In this document: positions 55,471 through 64,000 of the stretch, one piece after another
How the letters are laid out: each line of letters starts with the position of its first letter
Numbering within the stretch: the stretch's first letter is position 1
NCBI GenBank assembly: GCA_944472155.2
Contig: OX235277.1
Span: 41,556,758 to 41,620,757 of the forward strand
Length of the DNA: 64,000 bases
Source of the DNA: Trichobilharzia szidati
Taxonomy: Eukaryota > Platyhelminthes > Trematoda > Strigeidida > Schistosomatidae
Direction of reading: 5' to 3'
Notes under the pieces: model-generated
The model's input: only the letters and a program-made list of their open reading frames with translations
What the model was told of the DNA's origin: nothing
The model's database searches: none
Translations under genes and position numbers: made by a program

Positions 55471-56369
55471 AATGTTGACACAATCTGTGTAGATCTTTAC
55501 AGTAGGGCACTTATAAGTAACACGGAGATGTAAAAACGATGGCATAAATTTGTTGATGTGTAGATTTTTTGTTGTTAAGGCTGTCTTTCAGATCTTTTAC
55601 TTCTAGTATTTCATGAATTATTTCTAGTGCGATGAGTGCTACTTATAATCAGATATAAGTAGTATATCAGTAAACAAATTCAGAAAAGTGACAATATGTT
55701 TTGGGTGTCACTGGAAAAAGGCAATCGAAGAACAGAACTCTGAGAAGAATGTTAGAAACACTGTGCTGAATCACACAACACGCTATCGAATGTGGTGATA
55801 TTCGACCAATTTGCAAATGATATGCAAATAAAGAGTTGAAGATAAGTTATACCAAATTTATGTAACTACAATGCGTTCGTCCTGATTAACTTTGCCTTCA
55901 AGCCTAATCGGTCTTATCTTTTTTACCCTAGCACCTTAGCTACTAATCAAGCAAATCTATCGTGAGTGTCACTGACTTTGTATACGTTGGCAAATGTAGA
56001 AAAAAGGTACCACAGTCAAACCACCTTGAACCAACCAATCAGACCGGCTAGCATTTCAAATGGATGCCCTGTCTATAATCTTCACTGCAAGTTTCCCCCT
56101 GATTTAGGGATGGCGTAGTGTTATGATCAGGGAAGAATTAGGGTTAAGGCGGAACTTGCAACAAAGATTATGGACATGGCATCCATTTGAAACCCTAAGC
56201 GATATAACTATCTTCATTAGGTTGTATTCATCATGAAGTCAATGATTCATCAGAATTAGTGAATCATTTAACTGCTACTCATACAAACTCATTTGTCAGA
56301 ATCCGGATCTTCTCCCACTCCCAGTGTCGGAATTCAAACGCCTACTGCTAATGTGTACCATGAATGTGC
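55471..56369. other. Gene-free interval with a small foldback
   Basis: Only the inverted repeat 56055-56201 stands out (arms tttcaaatggatgccctgtc and gacatggcatccatttgaaa). No coding content. Confidence 0.5.
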
Positions 56370-57180
56370 AATTCTAGTTTGACAACACTCTTTACCGACA
56401 AATAGATGGTGTGGCTATGGACAGTCCACTTAGTCCTGTTCTAGAAGATATCTTCATGTCCACCTTGAGATAAAAAAGTCGAAGCATGTAATCGACGAAC
56501 CGGCTTCTTATTGTTGATATGTTGATGACAAATTTGTAGTGTGCAACAATGAAAGTCAAGCTTCCTACCTACTCGGATTATTCAACTACCCACATACAAG
56601 CAGTGAATTTACTAGGAAACATGAAAATGATGGAAAGTTCCATTTCCTCTAAGTTGCCATGCAAAGCATAGAAGATGGTAGTCTCCAGAGGTCAGTCTAC
56701 GGAAAGCTTACATGCAATGGACAATACCTACATTTTAATAGTTCTCCAAATAGCTTCAAACGAGCACTTGTCAAAACTCTTTACTATAGAACTAGGAGAA
56801 TATACTCTGTAGAAAAATTAGGGAAGAATTTACGATTTTCGAAAAGATGTTGAAAAAGAACGGTTATCTTTAGAGACTCATTAACAAATATGGGAGATGT
56901 GAAGGCTCAAACACCGAACAAATCACAGTGGGGAAAATGTATGTCTTCTTTCAACTCGATTTTAAAAGTGAAAATATTTCAGCAATAGTTAATAGAAGAT
57001 TGAGTACGCCAGTAGACAGAGCCATTACCAGCCATCTCCTTGATACGGGTCGTGAGGTGGGAATCGCGAAATCCTTTAAAATTATCAATAGACACAAAAG
57101 CTCAATTCTCCTCAAGTTTGCTGAAGCAATCTCTATCAAACGTCTGTATGTTCAGAAAGAAGCAGTTATCAATCTCTGAT
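56370..57180 (+). mobile_element. Penelope-like element, degraded RT and endonuclease tail
   Basis: Broken plus-strand frames read [20 protein letters not shown] (RT block B), LPTYSDYS and a frame with NGQYLHFNSSPNSFKRALVK and YYRTRRIYSVEKLG. The endonuclease tail RAITSHLLDTGREVGIAKSF and KIINRHKSSILLKFAEAISI follows (56928-57179). The catalytic YxDD is degraded and the GIY-YIG motif is lost. Confidence 0.72.
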
Positions 57181-57729
57181 CGCCCATCCTGATAAATGGA
57201 TGTCTTCATTGTCTCTCTCGCATTTGATTACGTAACCTTTGATTCTAACCCCACCCCCCTTTGTGATATAATGTAATTTTACTTGTCTCTTGTTTCCATG
57301 ATTTGAGTTGAACTCAGTACATTGTTACCCAATTTATAAGTTACTCATCATCTTACGCATTTCTCATCCTTATAACGTAACTCTTTTACATTTACTTTGT
57401 TTAAACTTGAACTCGCTGTGCAGAAACTATATAAGCGTAATTGTCTGAGCACCTTTCACTAAGTTCAGAACCTCCTGTCAATTGATATCATGTAAAATTT
57501 GCAAGTATGTTAAAACTTTCTTATAGATAAAACAATTAATTTATTTAGGCTGTAGGCAGTTGATGAGAAACCAACGAATTAAAAAAATGATGGTACAATA
57601 TTTTTCTGCTAAAACTGTTGTTCTTGCTTTATTCAAACACATAGAAAGTCTATTGAACTGTGACCTAGATTTGACCTAATAGTTCCAAAATAATTAGGTG
57701 CCGAGTGAGAAGTAGACATTAGTAAAAAT

Positions 57730-59290
57730 TATATTTGTAAAATCTCAACGAAATTGAAATGAGCATTTCCAACGTTTCTTTCGAAAAACTGGTGCCCCAA
57801 ACTTCTTCAGTGAAATTAATCGAAATTAACATAACAGAGGTTTACAAATAGAAAGGACATCTTTTGTTTTTAAAATCCTTGTCCAATCATATGAGTCATG
57901 GAACAGCCGTCAAAATATAATAAACAAACAAAATTGTATGAGCTGTGATCAAATCTGACCTCAGACTTACAAATATCAGTCTACTTTTGTTAAACAGCGA
58001 GAATATTATTGGACAAAGTTTTTAAAAACAAGAGATGTCCCTCCTATCTATAAACCTCTGTTATGCTATAATAAAGGTTGTTTTGTATTTCCCAATGAAT
58101 GAAAAACAAAACGATATTTGGTGCTAATAGCTTTATCAAAGTATAATAAGTATCAAAGTATATATAACAACTTTATCAACGTTCCTCAGAATGGGGTCAT
58201 TTTTCGTTGTCGAATTGGCCATTTGGTAAAAATAACAAAACCAGGTGTATATAGTTGATTTTGATAAGTATGTAAAATTATAAAAGCAGCATGTGTTTAT
58301 ATAATGAAATTGCTTATCACATTCGTGTTGATTTTGTTATTTCATGGGGGAGGCGGGTGCTGAAACCAGGTCAAATTCTGTTGCAGTCCATCATTCCTAT
58401 TCAGACAATTTGGATTCCACTTGATATGAAGTGCTTCTGACGATGTAAGACGTTCTTTGTGATTTCTGAAATGCTTTTTCTGGATTATTTCAATATTGTC
58501 GAAATCATTTTTGTCGCCTGATTCTATAGCGTGTAGACCTATGGCTGATGATTTTTCAAGTTTTTTCATGTTCAATGGGTTTCTCTACGGTATTCATTTC
58601 TTCTGATTTTGATTACTCTCTGTCTGTCTTTGTCCGATGTATATCGCATCACATTCCAAGCATTGTATTTTATAAACACAATCAGATAGAGAATCTTTAG
58701 GAATTTTGTCTTTTATAATGGGCAAGGTTGCTTTGTAGTGTGTGTGTCTGATGTTTTGAAGAAAACTCTGATGTCGAGCTTATTGAGTACTCTTCTGATA
58801 TCATCTGACGTCTGTGTTCTATATGGAATGACAACTGTTGAAGTTCATGTTTTCAGAATGCGTTTTCGGCCATATTTAATGTCTGTGTTGATTTTGTTGA
58901 TGAAGTTCCTTGGGTAGTTGTTTTGCTTGAGAGTCTCAATGATGTTTGATATTTCTTCTTTATTTTCTTTCTCATCCGTTATCAGAGAGTGGGCTCGTCT
59001 AAGAAGACTTGAAACAACTGTTACCTTTGCACTGATGGGATGTGATGATCCTAAGTCTAAATATTCATTGGGAAATACAAAAAAGCCTTTATTATAATGA
59101 ATATCATATACCCAATGCCCAAATTTTTTTCAAACTGTTAAAAGTGAACTTGGTTTGGATATATATAAACCTCTGTTATGTTAATTTCAGTTAATTTCCC
59201 TGAAGAAGTTCTGACCACCAGCAGTTTGCCGAACGAAGTGTTGGAATCACTCATTTCAAATCAGCTGAGATTTTACAAATATAATTTCCA
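57730..59290 (-). mobile_element. Penelope-like element with inverted termini
   Basis: 57735-57845 and 59170-59285 are inverted copies (attatatttgtaaaatctca; acttcttcagtgaaattaa; ataacagaggttta). A further inverted copy of one block lies at 58010-58068. The minus strand keeps endonuclease codons: YRTQTSDDIRRVLNKLDIRV, ECDAIYIGQRQTER with a frameshift, then the frame 58575-58342 MKKLEKSSAIGLHAIESGDK and ALHIKWNPNCLNR. The RT is missing. Confidence 0.75.
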
Positions 59291-59319
59291 AATCGCGAAA
59301 TATACCCGTTAGTTCATAA

Positions 59320-59699
59320 GGAAAAACACAGGTTGTTTTTGTTCAGAGAAGAAACGTATCACTTTTCAACGACTTCATTTTCAGGCAACTGTACAGTCGT
59401 ATTTACAATACACTAAAAGTCATTAAGTGGCACTAGAAATTGCCACAAACCTTTTAATTCGTTTCTCTGCAGTCTTGCTATTGCAACTGCTAACATCATA
59501 TCTTGATGGGCCATTTAGGAGTGAATTTACGTGTCCATGTCTCTACATGAAAGCTGCTCAGAAAGTCTTGTCATCAAATCAGAGTGTGATCATTCTCTCA
59601 CTAGAGGATTTTAAATGAAATTTAGTAAATAACATCACATTTACTACGTTTATTCAGTTATACTTCAACCAACTGTCCTAATCATTGATTTTATCTTAA
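59320..59699. other. Gene-free interval, nothing recognised
   Basis: A 63-residue open frame (59427-59618) has no known domain. Confidence 0.35.
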
Positions 59700-60030
59700 C
59701 AACTCAAAGACTCCATTTATATAGATTGTATCCACATGTGCTGCTCAAGAATAGTAGTTACAGCTCTGGTGGGTTTATCTCATTTTCTAATCGAAATCTG
59801 CTTTAACCAATGGGGCATGTTTTTATATATCACACATTATATCCCATCGACCGATCACCGACCTTTTCTGACTCAGCTATTCTCGTCTGATACTCTAGTA
59901 GACAATTTGTGGGCTTGTTTGTAGCTTCATGTTAAATATTAGACGTTTCAGATAAACCATATAAAGGAGAATTCTGTCAGTGACTAAAAGCAAACGACAT
60001 ATTGCTGGGTTATTCAAATACATTAGAGTA
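59700..60030 (+). repeat. Unclassified dispersed repeat, copy 1
   Basis: Shares ordered blocks with 61858-62135: gctcaagaata, tagttacag, tatcacaca, cagtgactaaa and acgacat. No frame is conserved. Confidence 0.55.
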
Positions 60031-60079
60031 GATGTGTTCAAATATTAGTTCCCTCATAATCTTGGATTGGTTGCGTATC

Positions 60080-60715
60080 AGTAAACTTACCGCCGGTTAC
60101 GGACTAGCTAGCTTTCTTTGATCATAGGTGCCTGCCTTCTGTCTCCTGTATGAAATGGTATAATAGGGAGAGCAATACTGAGGTTAGACATTGGTCGAGT
60201 GCTAGGTAACGAGGAGAAATAAATCGACATGGTTGTGAAGTTACACAGAATGAGAGAGATGGTTAGGATATCTATCACGTATGCCCAGCGATCGCCTTCG
60301 TCGACCAACGGGCAATGTCAGGTTGAAAAGAGCTAGTGACTGGTGGTCAAACCAAAACATGGCTTCATCAATCAATGAAATCCACAACAGTTAGTTTAAA
60401 CCACGTCGGGAGGTGTAAACTTCCTGGTTAGGGCCCTCGGGACGGTAAAAACCAATGAAGGCTGGAGACACTTGGTGATATGGCCCAAAATCGTTCTGGG
60501 TGGTGGCTGGCGTAGATGCATCCACTCCTTGTGACTTATAATTTCCAATAAAATCATATTGTTCTTCGTTATTACTATTCTTTTTGCCTTATATCTATGT
60601 TTACTGCCTCTATTTTCCATTTCTTTTTACTTTCTTCTTCTTCTTCCCTTGCTTTGTGTGCTACATGGAGTGTGGCGACTCGAACTGGTGCACATCGGTG
60701 CAAAGTTCTATGTTG
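60080..60715 (+). mobile_element. RTE-like LINE (family 2) 3' fragment
   Basis: The plus strand holds a degraded VFDHRCL region, RWLGYLSRMPSDRLRRPTGN and the family-2 3' untranslated region (gtgtgctacatggagtgtgg, gcaaagttctatgttgagac). It has a CTT-rich run. Multiple stops. Confidence 0.65.
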
Positions 60716-60899
60716 AGACCAATCATTCCTCATAATCTTACGTCTTATAAAGCTAGAGATGATAGCATTTAGCATATATTGTGAAAATACTGCAACTGTA
60801 GTGTAGCACTGGAGAATAGTGCGAGAATTGTAGCTCTTACCACCTTATCCGATTACAGAACTAGTCGTAATTAAACTATTATAAGGCGTATGCTTTTAA

Positions 60900-61130
60900 G
60901 AAATTTGGAGGATGCTGACTAGCAGTGGTATCCAAGATGCGAACCTTGTCCTATTCGGGACTCGTCATCCGGATGTGCCTGGAGTTGAAACAGTATAGAC
61001 TAACATGGATGCAAGTGAAAAGTATGGCAGAAGACAGAAGCAAGTGGAGACGTGTAGTTGAAGCCCTATGTTCCACTAGGAACCCAAGGGAACAATAATA
61101 ATAATAGTAATAATAATGATAATAATAATC
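60900..61130 (+). mobile_element. RTE-like LINE (family 1) 3' end with AAT tail
   Basis: Reads RLTWMQVKSMAEDRSKWRRV and VEALCSTRNPRE, then a long imperfect AAT/GAT repeat tail. Equivalent to 20540-20655 but more diverged. Confidence 0.7.
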
Positions 61131-61139
61131 GATTAATGA

Positions 61140-61760
61140 TAACTATGAAGACTGACGTGAACACAAAGTCGATGGAGATACCCAACAAAAAACAGTGATC
61201 ATCCCATCAATGGGAAAATCTAAAGGAAGTGGTCGCTTTCACTTATCTAACCTAGGCATCATCGTTACAACCTGCAGGCGATGGAGATTATTATTATTAT
61301 TGTTTCCTTTAATTCCTAGAGGAATATAGGGCTTCAGTCGCAAGTCTCCGTTGCGTTCGATTCTCCATCAACATTTTCACCTGGCTCCACATCTGCCCAC
61401 ATGCTTTTATCTCCTCTTCGTATGACCTCCTCCATATCACACTCGCATTGACGACCAACTAAGTCTCTGCTTCCCATTCAGGTTCCACTCGGGCAATGGC
61501 CTGGCGTGTGATATAACTCACTTGATGGTTTGTTTTCTCAGAGTATGGCCAACCAATCCACCTCTATTTCTTCCTGCATATTTGTTGCACGATTGGAGGT
61601 ACAGATAAGGATGCTAAAGCCAGAATTACATTGGGAAAACAAGACGGGCGATTATTACTCTGGAATCATTGTGCACAAATAGACTACAGGCGTTTATCAA
61701 CACCTGCCTCCTTTGCTACATACTGAAGATCAGATATAACCGACCGGCTAGCCAGTAAAG
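61140..61760 (+). mobile_element. RTE-like LINE (family 1) internal fragment, interrupted
   Basis: The left part reads INPIN-like and NLKEVVAFTYL, up to 61286. The right part from 61590 reads GGTDKDAKARITLGKQDG and continues to the VLLYGS region in broken form. The two halves are contiguous in other copies and are split here by the minus-strand insertion 61287-61589. Confidence 0.6.
61287..61589 (-). mobile_element. 5'-truncated family-1 LINE 3' end inserted in another copy
   Basis: The minus strand gives the last part of the family-1 ORF and its 3' end, with an ATT-repeat tail at the left border. The flanks cgatggag (61279-61286) and cgattggag (61590-61598) look like a target-site duplication with one extra base. 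Confidence 0.75.
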
Positions 61761-61857
61761 CATCAGTAACAAGGAATTCTGACAGCCAAGGACCTATTAT
61801 ACACCTAACAAATATAAAGACGCTTAAAAGATCGGTATGACATCTTCATATAGGTAC

Positions 61858-62135
61858 GCCATTTTGTGTAGACTGTATCTACTTGTACTGCTCAAGAATA
61901 CTAGTTACAGGTTTTCTACTTTAACCAACACACCTTGGTTATACATCACACATGCATCTCACTGACTGATCTACCTTTCCCTTCTCAGCTTTTTCCATGC
62001 GATCTAATAAGCGAATTGACAGTAAAAGGGCTAGTTTGTGACTAGATTTGGTTGTTTAGCTTTTCATATGAAGCAGTACTCTAACAGTGACTAAACGTAA
62101 CCGACATTTTGGCTAGACTATTGAAATATATAAGA
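61858..62135 (+). repeat. Unclassified dispersed repeat, copy 2
   Basis: Partner of 59700-60030, in direct orientation about 2.1 kb away. The middle is shorter. Confidence 0.55.
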
Positions 62136-62204
62136 AAAAAATAAATGCCTCCAAAATATTAACTGACTCACCATCATGTAGCCTTTCGAGTGACTAGGGT
62201 CAGG

Positions 62205-62521
62205 TAACAGATAGTTTATTGAGCAAATCAAGAGATATTTATACAATTTTATGTACATTATTGTCAGCGGGGAAGTAACGTCTTCTGATTGGTTGTTTTC
62301 GTGTTGAAGGTTATTCTGTTATTTTTTGTGACCGTTTCTTGGAAAGTTAAGCCATATATCTGCGAATCATATTTCCACACGTCAACTCCATTGTGATTGG
62401 TTGGTGATTTTCTCAAGGTTAAGCTTTGTTATTGTTTTTTTCCTCATGACCCCGATTCGGGACGTAAACATTGACGTAAATTGTTGTCTACAATTTCGGC
62501 TTACAGACAGCTCTCACCACA
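62205..62521 (-). repeat. Solo LTR (gypsy type), one end eroded
   Basis: Same family as 53799-54126. The right end ctctcaccaca is intact, while the left end (agggtcaggtaacag) is diverged. On the minus strand it has TATAAATATC and a nearby AATAAACT. Confidence 0.72.
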
Positions 62522-62544
62522 ACAGTACAGATATGGGAACACAA

Positions 62545-62700
62545 ATGCTCGCCTTGTAACCAGAAGGTCCTGGGTTCGAATCCCGGTGGGTGCGTACTGA
62601 TGAAGAGTCCCAAACCAGGACGAAACAGCTGTCCAGTACTCCCAGGTTTTTCGATGGTTCTCTAACCGATGTCAGCTCATGATGAAAATCCTGTGACAAA
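62545..62700 (+). repeat. tRNA-headed SINE family A with best hammerhead-like core
   Basis: Box-B-like GGGTTCGAATCCC is followed by CTGATGA (62597-62603), gtcc (62607-62610), a 7-nt loop, ggac (62618-62621), GAAA (62622-62625), acagctgt and a GTC (62631-62633). The order is that of a type-I hammerhead core, but with three extra bases (aga) between CTGATGA and stem II. The box-A part is truncated. Confidence 0.75.
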
Positions 62701-62709
62701 ACAATTTAG

Positions 62710-63235
62710 CTTATCTAATACCCTGCTGCAATGATTGTCAGATCAAATACATAGGTCAAACTAGTAGAACAGGGGCAGTCAGACTAGCAGAACATAAAAA
62801 CTTAGCAAAATCTAGATCGGTTGATCCAAATAAGACAAGAAATCTAGAGAATAGTTCAGCTATAGCACTCACTACATACAATTACACACAACCATACAGC
62901 ATAGGATGGGATGGGATAGGATGACAGTTTCAAAATCTAATGTCACAGGGTATAGGGAGAGATTGATAACAGAAGCTTTGTTTATCGAATCAACTGGAAA
63001 TACATGTAATAGGAATGATTCAACACCTATCCACCCAGATATCTGGAAAATTCTACTAACACGCCTACGATGACAAATAGGAGAGAACAAAGAAAACTAT
63101 AAAACTCAAGTTTCTAAGTCGTGTGATTATAATTGATGAAATGATTATGAACAGTAATAAATTTTGTTCGAAACTGTGTCATCCAGTAAATAATACTGTT
63201 TCACTGTGTGATATGTCCATCTAATAAACAAACTA
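62710..63235 (+). mobile_element. Penelope-like element 3' half
   Basis: Frames read CNDCQIKYIGQTSRTGAVRL (GIY-YIG block), EHKNLAKSRSVDPNKTRNLE and NSSAIAL, then a degraded tail and the end repeat (gttcgaaactgtgtcatcc). Same subfamily as 20820 and 52640. Confidence 0.7.
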
Positions 63236-63479
63236 ATATGGAGTTGCTGATTGAGGATAGTTATCCAGAAAAATTCATCGATAAGAATATCAATCAAAAA
63301 TCAAGGCAGCCCAAGGTATCAACAGTTCCGAAGCAGGAAGGCCTTATTCTTAGAGCTTCAGTTCCTCGAGTATAACATCAGCGAGATATTAATTAATACA
63401 GCGCCTTAGGAATACGGCGGTAAAAAGAAAATTCAGTACTGCTGAATTATGCTGTCTCTTCAAAACCACCCCTATTTTG

Positions 63480-63901
63480 ATTTCGGGATTTAAAGACAAA
63501 CTGCCTAATTTCGTTTCTTCTATGCGTATCTACCAATTTGACTGCACTTGTGGAGTGAGCCAGTTAGTTGCATAGGTCAAACAGTTAGCCGTGTTTCTCG
63601 TCGGATTTCCGAGCATCATCCTACGTGGTTAAGTAAGGGACAAACAAAATCCATTGACAGTTCTATTCCATCTTATCTCGAGGATACAGAACACAAGATT
63701 GGTGTTAAAACGACAGCTTTCAAAGTCATCTACCGCATACCAACTAATCTTAACTTCACCTTAATAATTCGTCTATTACATATTGCTGATGCCGTTAGGA
63801 TCTACATTAAGAAGCCTAACTTATATATGTATCCAAAAGAAGAAGTCGGTTCAGACACTGTCCTTACCTTGGCCATCAATCATGGTTTCAATGATCCTTA
63901 A
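63480..63901 (+). mobile_element. Penelope-like element endonuclease C-terminus
   Basis: After a frameshift near 63560 the frame reads CIGQTVSRVSRRISEHHPTW, SSIPSYLEDTEHKIGVKTTA and FKVIYRIPTNLNFTLIIRLL, stopping at 63901. The preceding frame contributes FVSSMRIYQFDCTCGVS, the cysteine-rich start of the GIY-YIG domain. It matches the minus-strand copy at 41591. Only this domain is retained in the window. Confidence 0.75.
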
Positions 63902-64000
63902 TTTATTGTAGAAATTTTCTGAATTTTATATGATATTCTATTTACTGTTGCATTTTTATGCTTATTATATAACTTAAGCGTCTTTCTTGAGCTGTAATTT

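Noticed and set aside
62550..62600. tRNA gene in the family-A SINE
   Set aside because: Box B is good but the same unit recurs with a fixed 3' body in many copies, so it is a SINE head.

Overview
The window looks like nuclear DNA from a blood fluke (genus Schistosoma or a close relative). It is AT-rich, has short spliced introns, and is packed with retroelement families typical of schistosomes: CR1-like and RTE-like LINEs, Penelope-like elements (PLEs) with GIY-YIG endonucleases, Ty3/gypsy LTR elements, tRNA-derived SINEs and hammerhead-ribozyme-bearing Sm-alpha-like repeats. One site also carries a relic of the 36-nt schistosome spliced leader. The species cannot be fixed from the sequence. 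Positions 30814-31310 are an assembly gap.

Three host genes can be supported. RPL14 (12188-12751, +) has two coding exons and encodes ribosomal protein eL14. A FAHD1-type acylpyruvase gene (22044-22882, -) has four coding exons with introns of 38, 52 and 80 nt. A gene of unknown function (33485-51597, +) has four coding exons whose phases fit exactly and encodes a 441-residue, probably nuclear, low-complexity protein. Its three introns are swollen by at least a dozen insertions.

Layout: 1-4500, a Ty3/gypsy element lacking reverse transcriptase, inserted in a CR1-like LINE. 5466-8060, a decayed RTE-like LINE. 8061-12187, no recognised gene. 12188-12760, RPL14. 12761-21640, SINEs, PLE and LINE fragments. 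22044-22886, FAHD1. 22965-33345, PLEs, SINEs, a CR1-like LINE, the gap and a perfect palindrome. 33465-51597, the four-exon gene and its repeat-filled introns. 51598-64000, solo LTRs, a large foldback element, PLEs, SINEs and LINE ends.

The most unusual locus is 40062-41287. An RTE-like retrocopy begins, directly after its target-site duplication, with a 36-nt segment matching the schistosome spliced leader at 30 of 36 positions, all six differences being transitions. This indicates that an SL trans-spliced LINE RNA was reverse-transcribed and inserted. A tRNA-headed SINE family shares 5' and 3' segments with the same LINE family, suggesting a SINE-LINE partnership. A second tRNA-headed family carries a hammerhead-like core and, in some copies, terminal inverted repeats. 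No operons, CRISPR arrays or intact tRNA/rRNA genes were found.
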